Notes: generated by a model not told the origin, from the sequence alone. A stretch of 64,000 nucleotides of DNA from Firmicutes bacterium AM31-12AC (GCA_003480425.1 QUJA01000008.1:1-64000); one strand, 5' to 3'; shown: positions 9,421 through 20,263, counted from the first letter of the stretch. Numbers and translations: made by a program.

Positions 9421-9945
9421 CTAGTTCTTAGTTTTAAGATCATCAATGTCACCTTTAGCAGCTTTTAAGTCCTTAACACTAGCTTTGTTTGCCTCTAACT
9501 CTTCGATTTTAGCATTTGCCGCTGACAGGTCACCCACTTCAGCTTTATCAGTTTGTAATTTCTTAATGTATCCTTCATTGGCTTGGACTTTCTTTATTAT
9601 TGCGTTATCGAACTCTACGATTTGTTCCACACCACTGTGTAACTCATCGAAATCATCTGTACGGACTGATGGTGATGATGTGTTTCCGGTAATTGTGGCA
9701 GTATGGTTTTTTATTGTAACTGCTACTCTATCCCCTATCGCTGTATTTGCGGTTGTGGAATCGGCACTTGGACGTTCATCATCTGACAATGGTGTCAATT
9801 GGTCAGACCCGTCTAGTTTTACGTATCGGTTACCATTACCATCAGCTACGATAACACCATATACTGTTGATTCACTGTTCTTTTCTTTTTTATCGCTATT
9901 TACAACTTTTGCAAACTGTGAAATGATATCGTACGATAAATTCAT
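9421..9945 (-). CDS. Tail fibre / receptor-binding protein, N-terminal fragment (frameshifted)
   Basis: A 174-residue fragment with a proper start three bases after the baseplate gene. Residues 1-90 form a small domain with an OB-like loop (GVIVADGNGNRYVKLDGS, GDRVAVTIKNHTATITGN); residues 95-174 are coiled coil (KIEELEANKASVKDLKAAK). This is the usual N-terminal layout of prophage tail fibres that attach to the baseplate. The reading frame stops at TAG 9421-9423 and the coiled coil continues in the -1 frame, so this and the next gene were one. Confidence 0.7.
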   Translation of the reverse strand: MNLSYDIISQFAKVVNSDKKEKNSESTVYGVIVADGNGNRYVKLDGSDQLTPLSDDERPSADSTTANTAIGDRVAVTIKNHTATITGNTSSPSVRTDDFDELHSGVEQIVEFDNAIIKKVQANEGYIKKLQTDKAEVGDLSAANAKIEELEANKASVKDLKAAKGDIDDLKTKN

Positions 9946-9951
9946 TCAGCA

Positions 9952-11049
9952 TCACCCCCATAGTTTAGATGTAAATATTGCAGTTTCTGTAACCGGACAG
10001 CCTTGTTTACACGAAATAGATTGTCTAATGACTTTTGCTTTGATATTTGTCATTCCAGCTTTTTCGTAGTTTAATCTGACACAATCCCCAACTCGTACTG
10101 GGCAATATGCATGCTTATAGCTTATTGTATATTCAATTGTAGATAAGGATTTTAATACGCGATTCGCATAATCTTGGATTTGATTTTCTGTTACATATCC
10201 TGCTAGATTAGGGTCTGTAACTCTATGTATGATTTCTCTTCCTCTATTTTGAATTGATATAGGACTATTGATATCTTCGTTCTTGGCTATGGCATGCTTA
10301 TAATCATTGCCGTGAGAGTATATTACTTCTACAACGTTTGGTATCCCATATAAATCATGTTTTACTGATATGTCTGGGTATAGAATTGAACTGTTATCAT
10401 CGTTATATGTCCATACTGGCTGTAACGACTCTATGTCTTGCTTTGGATTAAACAAAATATTTCCATGCTCTGTTAATTCCAATTCGTAGTTGGCATTAGC
10501 TATAAGATCTACAATATAGCTTAACCAACTATCATTAGTATTTGCTACAAAATCCTGATATAATATCGGCGATTTATCTTCGAGCTTTCCGTCACTGGAT
10601 TGTTCATAAACATGTTCAACTTTAGTCACTGGAGCTCTAGCATTTTCACTAATCAGACGATGTGCTGTGTCCATTATATTAGTACCTTTACGTAATGTGT
10701 AGCCAAGAGGTGGTTTCTTCTCCTTTAATTCAATTAATGGTGTATAACAATCCATTGATATGTCTTTAATCAAACCATCAAACGATGTTTTAGGTGTTTG
10801 ACATAAAACTGTACCTATTGCCGTTTTTTCAGTAATTCCATTTTGAATAGTTTTAAGATAACATCTGATGTATTGTTCTCCTACTGATTTTGTAGCGTCT
10901 ATTGTAGCAGAGCCAAGTGTATCAGCGCTGCTGTCTCTGTCAAACGTACTTTCAGTTATGTCTTCAATAAGTGCTACGTCGTCTAGGGTATGCGGATTTA
11001 CAGCATAATATTCGAACGACTGTTCCATGGTCTTAGTCCAATCAGGCAT
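9952..11049 (-). CDS. Baseplate hub / tail-associated protein (Gp37/Gp44-like)
   Basis: A 365-residue protein placed after the LysM tail protein and before the tail fibre, the usual slot of baseplate hub proteins of the Siphovirus Gp37-like / GpD-like type. Hub-like features are the early ITESTFDRDSSADTLGSATI beta region and the C-terminal VRVGDCVRLNYEKAG segment, which resembles OB/LysM-contact loops of hub proteins. It is expected to close the tail tube and carry the fibres. Confidence 0.7.
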   Translation of the reverse strand: MPDWTKTMEQSFEYYAVNPHTLDDVALIEDITESTFDRDSSADTLGSATIDATKSVGEQYIRCYLKTIQNGITEKTAIGTVLCQTPKTSFDGLIKDISMDCYTPLIELKEKKPPLGYTLRKGTNIMDTAHRLISENARAPVTKVEHVYEQSSDGKLEDKSPILYQDFVANTNDSWLSYIVDLIANANYELELTEHGNILFNPKQDIESLQPVWTYNDDNSSILYPDISVKHDLYGIPNVVEVIYSHGNDYKHAIAKNEDINSPISIQNRGREIIHRVTDPNLAGYVTENQIQDYANRVLKSLSTIEYTISYKHAYCPVRVGDCVRLNYEKAGMTNIKAKVIRQSISCKQGCPVTETAIFTSKLWG

Positions 11050-11051
11050 TG

Positions 11052-13721
11052 TTACTTACCTCCTTCTACTCTTGTTATATCGAGAGTTACTGGTATTGTA
11101 AGTTCTCGGTGTTTCGTACTAAATGATACTTGTACATTAGCCCAGTATCCAAGACCTGATGGTTCACGGATATATACGTCGCCTGCCCATAGTGATAAAC
11201 GGCGCAGAGCATATATCGTTTCCGTGTCTTCAGCATCGACTTCAACGTTCCACGACGGGTTTTCGGTTATATGTTCTCCATAATAACTTACCGGATGTTT
11301 TCTTCCGGCGTAGTTCACAAAGGTCACTTCAGTCTGTCGATTATCGTTTGTATCAATATTGTATGGTAGCATCAGCATAGAACCAGTCCATTCCGGTACG
11401 TTCATTTCTACAACATCGCTAGCTTCAAATGGGTCCCAAATCTCATCCCACTGTATTATGATAGCATTGCCGTTAACTTTATACCCGGGCATATCATAGA
11501 AGCTAATAGCTCCAGTATACATATCTTTGGCTACCAGACGATATCGTGCGTAGTCTAAAGACGGATGCGGATCTGTAACTGCTGTCTTATTATTCGGAAT
11601 TCCAGTCGCTATTTCAGTGAATGCACCATCATATTCTCTCCTATATATAGAAAGTTCCAAATCAGGTATTAAATCTCCATCTTTACTGATACAGTACGGG
11701 CTTAAAATAGCAGTGAACGATTTATTATCCACTGAAATATCAGCGTCAATTGTGTAGCGAATATCTTCCCAATTAACTGTAAATTGATGGGCTTGTTCTA
11801 ACACCAAACCGTTATTCATAGTTACTGTACAGTACACTTCATAATCAATTCCTGTTTCTAAATCTATATTGTTTGCTGACATCTCAACGATAAGTGTTTC
11901 CGAAGTATCGAAGAATTTCGAATAAACACTATCGCCTTTGTTTACTATCCTATTTTTACCAGTATCGTCTACTGTCTCATAACTACTACCTGCAGCTATT
12001 CTTAGGTGGTATCCTATCGGTTTCTGATACTCGTAAGATGACAATGATACGCTGCTCCTGATATAAAATGGAAACGTTTCTAACATTGTTATCAATGAAC
12101 CACTTCCAGCCAAGTCATTTGTCATAGATAGATTTAGTGTTGGTTTTTCGTAAATATAAATGGTACGTTCTACAGACCATGCAGTATTACTGAATTCATC
12201 AGTGACACCTGCTGTACGAACTTTCCATTGAATTTTGGCATTCTTTAATTTTGGATGGGTAGTATCGAGAGCCACCCTTAATTGTCCTTTATATGATATA
12301 GCTGTACCATACGTGAACTTCTCTGTTACTTCGCGCTCGTCCGTTGTGTCGTCTGTTGTGTTCTTAAATATATAAGAAAATGCTGTCTCGTTTCCTATTT
12401 TGATACTAACCTCTCCATAGGATTGTTTGCTATTATCAGTTGGATTGTGAATCCAGTTTAATTCCATCGAGTCTCCAACAAATGCTGAATTATTCGATGA
12501 CCATGTAGTAGGTGCCGCCGGCGGTGTTCCTATAGGTATTAGAACAATTTCTGTTGGGTCAGATTCGCCGTGTTTGTTTACCGCTCTAACTCTGAAGAAG
12601 TAATCGTTTCCATTTCCTATACCAACTATTTCAATAGAAGTTCTCTTATCGTCAGTCTCAGCATTCTTAATATTCCCAGATACGTTGTCAAAGTCACTTT
12701 TTACTGTCGTATATTCGACTTTATACTTGGTTGCGTTACTAACTGCACTCCATTCCAAATAAGCAGATATTGTTCCATCGGTTCGCTTATTTCTCCTATA
12801 TTTTGTAATACTACTAGGTGCAGCTGGTTTCGTACCAACGCTGCTGGAGAAATCAGACCACCCGCTAACTGCACCTTTTGAATTTACAGAACATGCTCGT
12901 ACTGTATAGTTGGACCCAACCTCTACTGTATATTGGTATGAGACATAGTTTGACTCTGTGTTAATGGTTACTGGTTCCGATGTATGTATACTCGATGCAT
13001 TATCTTTTACTATATTAAATTTAATACTTGTTGCATCTAGTTCATCGGCTTTTATATTCGATATACTAACAGTGAGTGTTAGGTCATCTATAGTGACCGT
13101 TGGTGTTCCAGGTGATAGTGGTGGATTGTTACTAAAATCGTACTCTTTTGCAACAGACCATTGAGCCCCAGTCCATCTTGCTACATCATTGTTATTAGCA
13201 TCTTTATATGTAGATGGGTTAGGTATTACCTCAAATTTAACTTTTGTAGCTTCGGCACTTGCTGAATATTCGCAAAAGCAATATGCATCGTTTGAACCTG
13301 AAGTATTGCTTACTGTTCCTATAACCCACTTACCGTACTTATATTCGTACCATCTGTATGTGAAGTTTTCCGTATATGCACGACTAAAGCTCCACTCTGC
13401 ATAAACAGCACGGTTTTTACTACTTGTATTGTTGCTAGATTGTAACGCTACTACCTTCACAACAGGTCTCGTTTGCAATACCGGTGCTGGAGCAGATGGT
13501 TTCGGTGCGGGTGCAGGTGTTCCAGAAGACCCAGATGAGGGTCCTCCAGATAATTTTAAAACCTGTCCAACATATATTAAATTTCTATCTCTAATACCAT
13601 TTAAAGCTACTAACGTATCTATTTTGGCTAATATATTATTACCAGCTATACTAGATCCATAAGTCTGTGAGATGTCCCATAGAGTATCGCCACGCCTAAC
13701 GGTATATGTTGTTATCGCCAT
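11052..13721 (-). CDS. LysM-domain tail protein with fibronectin-III-like repeats
   Basis: An 889-residue baseplate or tail-tip protein. Residues 1-60 are a LysM domain (YTVRRGDTLWDIS ... VGQVLKL), followed by a Pro/Ala/Ser linker and about five fibronectin-III-like modules (for example AVSNATKYKVEYTTV, GNGNDYFFRVRAVNKHGES). The C-terminal ~130 residues are beta-rich. LysM binds peptidoglycan or docks proteins, so this may contact the wall during infection. The frame is open to 13808 inside the tape-measure gene, but AGAGGAGAAG before the ATG at 13721 sets the start one base after the previous stop. Confidence 0.8.
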   Translation of the reverse strand: MAITTYTVRRGDTLWDISQTYGSSIAGNNILAKIDTLVALNGIRDRNLIYVGQVLKLSGGPSSGSSGTPAPAPKPSAPAPVLQTRPVVKVVALQSSNNTSSKNRAVYAEWSFSRAYTENFTYRWYEYKYGKWVIGTVSNTSGSNDAYCFCEYSASAEATKVKFEVIPNPSTYKDANNNDVARWTGAQWSVAKEYDFSNNPPLSPGTPTVTIDDLTLTVSISNIKADELDATSIKFNIVKDNASSIHTSEPVTINTESNYVSYQYTVEVGSNYTVRACSVNSKGAVSGWSDFSSSVGTKPAAPSSITKYRRNKRTDGTISAYLEWSAVSNATKYKVEYTTVKSDFDNVSGNIKNAETDDKRTSIEIVGIGNGNDYFFRVRAVNKHGESDPTEIVLIPIGTPPAAPTTWSSNNSAFVGDSMELNWIHNPTDNSKQSYGEVSIKIGNETAFSYIFKNTTDDTTDEREVTEKFTYGTAISYKGQLRVALDTTHPKLKNAKIQWKVRTAGVTDEFSNTAWSVERTIYIYEKPTLNLSMTNDLAGSGSLITMLETFPFYIRSSVSLSSYEYQKPIGYHLRIAAGSSYETVDDTGKNRIVNKGDSVYSKFFDTSETLIVEMSANNIDLETGIDYEVYCTVTMNNGLVLEQAHQFTVNWEDIRYTIDADISVDNKSFTAILSPYCISKDGDLIPDLELSIYRREYDGAFTEIATGIPNNKTAVTDPHPSLDYARYRLVAKDMYTGAISFYDMPGYKVNGNAIIIQWDEIWDPFEASDVVEMNVPEWTGSMLMLPYNIDTNDNRQTEVTFVNYAGRKHPVSYYGEHITENPSWNVEVDAEDTETIYALRRLSLWAGDVYIREPSGLGYWANVQVSFSTKHRELTIPVTLDITRVEGGK

Positions 13722-13722
13722 G

Positions 13723-16700
13723 TTATCTTCTCCTCTCGATATTAGCGGCACGTACAAGTGTCTGTATAGCATTAGATACATTACTTCCATCGTCGTAGGT
13801 GATTCCATTAAGGTTGTATGTGTTTCCTACTTTAGTATTTGTCAGCTCTTTGCGGAGCTTATCAATAGCGTTTATAATATCACTATTGTTTCCATTTTGA
13901 TTTACAACACTAGCAGTACTTATTACACTTCCAGAACCAGTTGATAAAGCAATACTCTTGTCTGTATTTAATAAACCATCAATATAGTTAATGCCTGACT
14001 TAATGTTAGACATGTCAAGTACTGGGTGAATTGTAATAGACGGGTCTGTGTCGATGCCCCATTCATCAATATTATTTACTATACTCAATGCTTCTGTTAT
14101 ACTATCGGATGCTGTTTTACCGACTGTTTTGCAAGTTCGATAAACCGATGATGCAACCTCTTTAATACCGATAATGAGACCTTCACCGAGCCATCTACCA
14201 GCTTTTCTAGTAGCTTTGGATGGTGAGTGTGATTTCTGACCTGCTTTCTCTCCTGCCACTGCTTGAAGACCTAGTCTATATCCTGCATTGTAAACTGCTG
14301 ATTGCATTGAATTGATACCAGATACAAGTCCAAGTCCTAAATATGAACCTGCTTGTGAGAATGAATAGTAGTAGCTTCTTATAGCTGACGAACATCCTTG
14401 TAATACGCTTGATATTGCACTTGTAACTTGTGCTCCTCCTGCTCTAATACCTCCGGATAACGAACTAACCAACACCCTACCAGCTTGTGTAAACTCTGCA
14501 GAGCGTGAAATAATCCTATTTTTAATATTAGAAACTATCACATTAATCTGTGATATTACGTTTGGCGCTCCGTTTGCAATACCAGTTCTTAGATATGTCA
14601 TGGTTTGATGTCCTACTGATGTAAATACTGTAACTCGAGCTTTTGCTGATGATATTATGCTATTCATGGCTGATGATACGGCAGCTATTACTCCAGCTGA
14701 ACCAGAATTAATACCTACACTCATACCAAGCATCATCGTTGAGCCAGCTGTTACAAAATACGACTGTCTACTGGTTATTGCAGCTACAACAGATGTCAGC
14801 ATGGTATTAAAAGCTTGTATAATAACATAACTCTGACTAATTACTGTTGATGACATTGTGGTCATCATAGTAGTTATAGCTGTGTATGCTTGTGGACCGG
14901 CTGTTATAAAGGCGTTAACAAAATTTGTTGCAGCCTGTTGTCCAGCTGTTTGAAACTGTGCGCCGCTATTTATAAGGATACCAGTAGCACTATTAATCAT
15001 TTGACTAACAGCGGTCGGTAAAACTGTTTGTGCATTTTGAATTGGTGTGATTAGATTAGTGACGAGAGCTTCTCCAATTCCGCTTAGACTCGAAACGTTA
15101 GATTCGAAATTTTGGATTGCAGAAGCAAGCATAGATAATCCTGTGGAAACAGTACCGAACTGTATTGCATTTAGTCTACTCATTGACTCTGTTAAGAAAC
15201 TGATATTACCAACGGTCTGTGTTATATCAGGTACTACATCAAATGCTCGTATACCATTAGCAAGTCCAGTTAATTGTGTTTCGATGTCTTTCGGAACCGT
15301 AACACCTTTCCATTTGTTAACAGAATCTGCTAATTCACCAATAGGACCGGTAACTGCACCTAATGACCAGCCTCCTACAAATGCTGAAGCAAATGTTTTA
15401 ATACCTTTAGCTATACAACTTAGTCCCTGATCAAGGTCTTTTGGTATTTTTACATTTTTCCATTTACTAATAGCCGCTGCTAAATCGCCTATTGGTCCAG
15501 TAACAGCGTCTAGTGTCCATCCTCCTACAAACGCTGAACTGAATTCTTTAATTCCATTGGATATTTTTTTCATATCGTTCTCAATATCTTTAGGAACTGT
15601 AACATTCTTCCAAGTATTCAAGGCTGACGGTAATTCTTTAAGTGGCCCTATGATACCATCAAGCGTAATTCCGCCGACAAACGCTAATGTGAACGATTTA
15701 ACACCGGAGGCGATACTCTGAAGTCCAGTATCTATGTCTGCTGGTATGGTAACTCCAGACCACGCTTTAATAGCGTCAGCCATCATTTTAACACCAGGAG
15801 CAGCTTCATTTAAAGCTGAAGCACCAAGACCTCCAAATGTAAACTTCATTATTCCTGACGCTAGAGACGCTAATTGGTCAGCTAGTCCTTCAGGGACCGT
15901 AACGTCAGCCCATTTCTTAACTGAATCAGCAAGAACACCAAGAGGTTCTGCTACAGCTGCTATAGACAATGAGCCCAATATAGAGAATGTATTAACAAGC
16001 CCGCCAAGTGCAATTTCACCCAAGGCTCCGCCCATTGCCGCAAGTCCTCGGCTTATTTCATCCCAATCCATTGACCCAAATTTCTTAAGAGCTTCCGCCA
16101 AATCGTCAAGTCCTTGTACTGCTACAAATATGGTAGCTGCTCCAAGAAGTCCTGCTCCACCAGCAAGCATACCAATAAGTCCAGATATTACTCCAAGCTC
16201 ACCTAGTGCCTCACCCATTCCGGCTAATCCTCTTGCGGTCTCATCCCATGACATGGCACCAAATTTCTGTAGTGCTTCAGCTAAATCGCCAAGGCTTTGT
16301 ACTGCTATGAGTATAGTAACAGCTCCTAGTAATCCAGATGCTCCGGCTAATGTACCTAACACTCCCGATATAATAGCTACTTCTGATAAAGCTCCGCCCA
16401 TTCCAGCAAGACCTTGTACTATATTCGCCCAGCTAATTGATGAAAATTTGAGAAATGAATCAGCTAAATCGCCAAGACTTTGTACTGCTATGAGAATTGC
16501 ACCAGAACCCAGTATACCCGACATGCCCGACATTTTGCCTAACAGTCCTGATATAATACCTACTTCTGTAAGAGCTCCACCCATTCCAGCAAGGCCTTGT
16601 GCGATACTACTCCACGACATTGATGCGAATCTCTGCATAGCATTAGCAATATCAGATAAACCTTGTATTGTCAGAAGAATCGTACCAGATCCTATAATGC

Positions 16701-19700
16701 CTGAAAATCCAGCTAATTTTCCGACCAATCCGGGTATTATACCAAGTTCGCCGATAGCTTCACCCATCCCGGCTAATCCTTTAGCTATATCGTCCCACGT
16801 TATCATTGCAAACTTCATAAACGCATCGGTCATAGTATCTAGTCCGGATATAACCATGGAGATTGCGCCTGCTCCAAATATACTTGAAAAGCCAGCGAGT
16901 TTACCTACAGCGGTTACTACTGTTGCTATTTCGCCTAGAGCCACACCCATTCCGGTTAGACCCTTTTTAATAGCATCCCAACTCATGCTTCCGAATTTTT
17001 TAAGAGCTTCTGCTACTGTATCAAGTCCTTGTACGGTTATTAATATCGCACCTGCTCCAAATATACTTGAAAAACCAGCAAATTTACCAACGAACGTAAG
17101 TGCAGCTGTAAGTTCTGTAAGAGCTCCGCCCATTCCAGCAAGGCCTTGTGCGATACTACTCCAACTCATATCCCCAAATTTAGCTAATCCAGAAGCTAAC
17201 TTATCTAACGATTGGACAGCTATAAGCATACCTACACTGCTTAATACGGATTTTCCACCACTGAATTTACCAAGTTTGTCTAGTACGGTAGTAAATATTT
17301 TGAGTGACCCAGCCATACCGACAAGACCTCTAGCAATCTCAGACCACGATAATGTTGCAAACGTAGTCATTGCATCGCCAAGCATTTCACAGCTCTTAGC
17401 TAATGCTAATAAAACAACACTAGTAGACACTGATATCTTAACATCAGATATACTCTTAAGGCCGATACATAATGTAAATAAACCTGTTCCGGTCCCAACC
17501 AAGCCCTTGGCAATTTCGTCCCATGACAATCCTGATAGCTTCACCATAGCGTTTGTAAGTATATTAAGTGCCGTTGACATAATAAGCATAGAACCAGCGG
17601 CTTTAATAACACCTTTTGTATCATACTTACTTAAAGATTTATTCATTGATTTAAATGATAAATTAAGCATGGTAAACAACGACGCTATCGAAACAAGTGA
17701 CTTACCAATATCTTCACCGCTTAGATGTGATATCTTACTCATAGCGCCAGCTAACAAACTTATAGCAAGTGCAATTTCTAACAATGCTGTGGCTTTAATG
17801 CCGGTAGTAAATGCTTCCAAAGAATCGTGCATGGAATCAAGAGCATTATTAAATTTCTCAACTATCTGCCCGAGTTTACTGTCTTTACTTTTTCCAAATA
17901 ATTCTTCGATTTTATCTTTAATTGTCTGAACAAGATCTATTATTTTCTTTATCGTAACGAAGATTCCGCCACCAACAAGACCAGCAAATAAGTCACCGAG
18001 AGTAAAGTTTTCTTTTACCCAGTCAACGAATTGTTTAACATATCCACTTATGGTAGATATAACACTTGTTATGATGTCATTTATCTTCGCAAATACGGTT
18101 GATATGTTTTTAAACTTATCTGAAATATACTCGAAGACATTAGATATACCATCTTTCATAGACGCTAACACATTTAGAAATCCGTCTATGTGAAATTTAT
18201 TATTTACTGCTCCGAATACGGAGTCCAATAAATCTAACAAACCGTTAAGTGTCGCTGAAATAATACTAACAACTTTTCCTAATCTATTAGATATATCATC
18301 CATTTTGAAACTATCATTAAATCGTGATAATGCATCGCCTATAGCTTCACCTATGGTCAATATGTGTTCTGCTAAATTACTAATGCCTTTTGACGTGATT
18401 AGTTGAAGGAACGCTTTACCTATCCCTCCAATTGCTTTAATGCCAATAGACGCTATTGAGAATAGTCCTTCAAAGGTCTTCTCTAGTTTTGCAGCAATCG
18501 GGTCAGAGAGTTTCATCTTAGCCGTTAAATCTCTAATCCCCTCTGTTATAGCAAGTAACTGCTTTGCTGTAGCCGGAGGAAATACATAGCTAAAAGCTTC
18601 CTTAATTGGAGTAATTATTGATAACAGGGCATTAAATGCGTTTCTGAAGGAATCTATCAATGCGGTTCTACCACCGAGGTTAGCCCATTCTTTCACAATA
18701 GCATTTCGTGCATCAGATGACTTATTGATAGCATCGCTCAGAACATCGCTTACTGAAGTCCACAACTCTTTAGCTTCTTCAAAGTCACCAATTATGTTTC
18801 TCCAGGTTTCAGTCCATCCAGAACCTAGAGCCTCTTTAAGGGTATCAATCAACTGTGAGAAAGTTTTTACTTTTGTAGCAGCTGCTCCTGCGGTTCTTGC
18901 CATGTCTGCCATCTGTTTGGCCTGCTCTTCAGAATATCCCTGGTCTAAAAACTTTTTAACAGCCGCTTGGTATTCTTCCTGCGTATCGGCTGCTGTTGCA
19001 AATTGGTCAAGGGTTTGTGTAAGAACTTCAGTCGTTAACCACCCAGTCTGCAGTGATTCTCTGAACGAACCTTTTGCGTCAATGGCAGCTTTGGCTCCGG
19101 TCTTCAGATGTTCAGCAGTTCTTATTAATGCGTCCTGAAATACCTGACCACCCATACCTGCGTTAACAACCGAGTTCCAGTCCATAAGTTTTACAGTACC
19201 GGCAGCTAACGCCTGCGATAACTGATACATTGCTGTCGATGCCTGCTGAGATGTTGAACCGGATACAGCAGCAAGGTTAGCAATACCCTGAATTGACGAA
19301 ACCGAAGTATTTAGTTTTACACCAGCAGCTGTAAATGTACCGATATTACGAGTCATTTCTGTAAAGTTATAAATGGTCTTATCGGCATAATGATTCAATT
19401 CATCAAGAGCAGCGTTAACCATTTTGACATTAGTTCCCTCTTTTTGCGTATTCGCCAAGATAGTCTGTACAGCGTTCATCTGAGTCTCATATTCGGTGAA
19501 ACCGTCTTTTATTGGCTGTGTGGTTATAGCTGATACAATCCTTTTACCGGTGTTTATAGCTGAGTTAGTAATGTTAGCTAATGCCGTGATGGCAATAACT
19601 TCCATGGCTGAAAATTTTGCTCTAACCGTTTCAACACCGTTAGTTAATGGCGTCATGTCTACTTTTTTAGCAGCGGTTCCTATTTCTTCAAGACTCTTGG

Positions 19701-19827
19701 AAGAATCTTTGAAGTTTAAACTCTTTTTTAGCTTGTCCAGAGTTGATATACTTGTTGCTACGCCTTTTTCAAACTGGGCATTATCAAACCGCATTTCAAC
19801 AACACGTTCGTCAATTGTTCTGCTCAT
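13723..19827 (-). CDS. Tape measure protein
   Basis: A 2034-residue tail-length protein, by far the longest gene. The N-terminal ~330 residues match phage tape-measure N-termini (NAQFEKGVATSISTLDKLKK, then the region around DWNSVVNAGMGG). The middle contains nine clear copies of a hydrophobic ~50-residue helical repeat ending in GLAGMG, then five copies of a second ~48-residue repeat with the WKNVTVPKDI signature. The C-terminal part has Ser/Ala-rich helices and a GEKAGQKSHSPSKATR motif. The start is the ATG at 19827 behind GGAGG; an upstream TTG is open. A 6.1-kb tape measure predicts a tail of roughly 300 nm by the usual 1.5 Angstrom per residue. Confidence 0.92.
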   Translation of the reverse strand: MSRTIDERVVEMRFDNAQFEKGVATSISTLDKLKKSLNFKDSSKSLEEIGTAAKKVDMTPLTNGVETVRAKFSAMEVIAITALANITNSAINTGKRIVSAITTQPIKDGFTEYETQMNAVQTILANTQKEGTNVKMVNAALDELNHYADKTIYNFTEMTRNIGTFTAAGVKLNTSVSSIQGIANLAAVSGSTSQQASTAMYQLSQALAAGTVKLMDWNSVVNAGMGGQVFQDALIRTAEHLKTGAKAAIDAKGSFRESLQTGWLTTEVLTQTLDQFATAADTQEEYQAAVKKFLDQGYSEEQAKQMADMARTAGAAATKVKTFSQLIDTLKEALGSGWTETWRNIIGDFEEAKELWTSVSDVLSDAINKSSDARNAIVKEWANLGGRTALIDSFRNAFNALLSIITPIKEAFSYVFPPATAKQLLAITEGIRDLTAKMKLSDPIAAKLEKTFEGLFSIASIGIKAIGGIGKAFLQLITSKGISNLAEHILTIGEAIGDALSRFNDSFKMDDISNRLGKVVSIISATLNGLLDLLDSVFGAVNNKFHIDGFLNVLASMKDGISNVFEYISDKFKNISTVFAKINDIITSVISTISGYVKQFVDWVKENFTLGDLFAGLVGGGIFVTIKKIIDLVQTIKDKIEELFGKSKDSKLGQIVEKFNNALDSMHDSLEAFTTGIKATALLEIALAISLLAGAMSKISHLSGEDIGKSLVSIASLFTMLNLSFKSMNKSLSKYDTKGVIKAAGSMLIMSTALNILTNAMVKLSGLSWDEIAKGLVGTGTGLFTLCIGLKSISDVKISVSTSVVLLALAKSCEMLGDAMTTFATLSWSEIARGLVGMAGSLKIFTTVLDKLGKFSGGKSVLSSVGMLIAVQSLDKLASGLAKFGDMSWSSIAQGLAGMGGALTELTAALTFVGKFAGFSSIFGAGAILITVQGLDTVAEALKKFGSMSWDAIKKGLTGMGVALGEIATVVTAVGKLAGFSSIFGAGAISMVISGLDTMTDAFMKFAMITWDDIAKGLAGMGEAIGELGIIPGLVGKLAGFSGIIGSGTILLTIQGLSDIANAMQRFASMSWSSIAQGLAGMGGALTEVGIISGLLGKMSGMSGILGSGAILIAVQSLGDLADSFLKFSSISWANIVQGLAGMGGALSEVAIISGVLGTLAGASGLLGAVTILIAVQSLGDLAEALQKFGAMSWDETARGLAGMGEALGELGVISGLIGMLAGGAGLLGAATIFVAVQGLDDLAEALKKFGSMDWDEISRGLAAMGGALGEIALGGLVNTFSILGSLSIAAVAEPLGVLADSVKKWADVTVPEGLADQLASLASGIMKFTFGGLGASALNEAAPGVKMMADAIKAWSGVTIPADIDTGLQSIASGVKSFTLAFVGGITLDGIIGPLKELPSALNTWKNVTVPKDIENDMKKISNGIKEFSSAFVGGWTLDAVTGPIGDLAAAISKWKNVKIPKDLDQGLSCIAKGIKTFASAFVGGWSLGAVTGPIGELADSVNKWKGVTVPKDIETQLTGLANGIRAFDVVPDITQTVGNISFLTESMSRLNAIQFGTVSTGLSMLASAIQNFESNVSSLSGIGEALVTNLITPIQNAQTVLPTAVSQMINSATGILINSGAQFQTAGQQAATNFVNAFITAGPQAYTAITTMMTTMSSTVISQSYVIIQAFNTMLTSVVAAITSRQSYFVTAGSTMMLGMSVGINSGSAGVIAAVSSAMNSIISSAKARVTVFTSVGHQTMTYLRTGIANGAPNVISQINVIVSNIKNRIISRSAEFTQAGRVLVSSLSGGIRAGGAQVTSAISSVLQGCSSAIRSYYYSFSQAGSYLGLGLVSGINSMQSAVYNAGYRLGLQAVAGEKAGQKSHSPSKATRKAGRWLGEGLIIGIKEVASSVYRTCKTVGKTASDSITEALSIVNNIDEWGIDTDPSITIHPVLDMSNIKSGINYIDGLLNTDKSIALSTGSGSVISTASVVNQNGNNSDIINAIDKLRKELTNTKVGNTYNLNGITYDDGSNVSNAIQTLVRAANIERRR

Positions 19828-20200
19828 ATACTGGTAACCTCCTTCCAAGCCTCTTCTGCAAGTTGATCAAATATTGGTTGGATAGCAGGGTTATATAATC
19901 GCGCCCTTCAACCCAACCGCCTGTACCAGTACCATGACCGTACTGTAATATAAGTGCGATATTAACGCCTTTGTTAATGTTTGAATTATAAAATTCAATG
20001 GACACATAACTCCCTGCTCGTTTTATGGAATACGTCCACGACGCTGCAGTTTGTCCAGTTTCTGTAGGTGTAGCTGACGCCAGAGCTGCTACCCCAGCTT
20101 TTCCGTACTTATCCAGTACACCAACTTTGGCAGCTTCTTTTACTTTTTCGAAATATCGATTTAACTTCGAAAAATCGCCCTTTTGTTTAAAACTTATCAT
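19824..20200 (-). pseudogene. HK97 gp10-like head-tail/tail-completion protein (frameshifted near its end)
   Basis: The first ~100 residues (GVAALASATPTETGQTAASW, LILQYGHGTGTGG, GRDYI) are a clear HK97-gp10-like protein. After GRDYI the annotated frame degenerates and stops at 19811, but the neighbouring frame reads NPAIQPIFDQLAEEAW and ends in TGA overlapping the tape-measure ATG. One A is missing from the ATAACC near 19891. With it restored the gene is about 125 residues and coupled to the tape measure by ATGA. This protein usually acts in neck or tail-terminator assembly; its place right before the tape measure is unusual. Confidence 0.75.
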
Positions 20201-20228
20201 TTTGATTTACACCTTTATAAAAATAAAA

Positions 20229-20263
20229 AAGAGAAGGCTATGTTTTATTCATAGTCCTCTCTT
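20229..20263 (-). terminator. Internal terminator/attenuator before the gp10-like gene
   Basis: On the minus strand AAGAGAGGACTATG pairs imperfectly with CATAGCCTTCTCTT around an 8-base loop, followed by TTTTTATTTTTAT. It lies inside the late operon, so it probably reduces rather than ends transcription into the tape measure and tail genes. Confidence 0.6.

Noticed and set aside
9421..9440. Programmed -1 frameshift in the tail fibre gene
   Set aside because: No slippery heptamer of the X-XXY-YYZ type is present, and a missing A explains the break simply; the same error type recurs elsewhere.
4918..9945. Diversity-generating retroelement acting on the tail fibre
   Set aside because: No reverse transcriptase gene or template repeat is found in the window.
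15734..17929. 731-codon plus-strand open frame
   Set aside because: It is antisense to the tape-measure repeats, with a proline/alanine-rich biased composition and no start signal; the repeat coding on the minus strand explains it.
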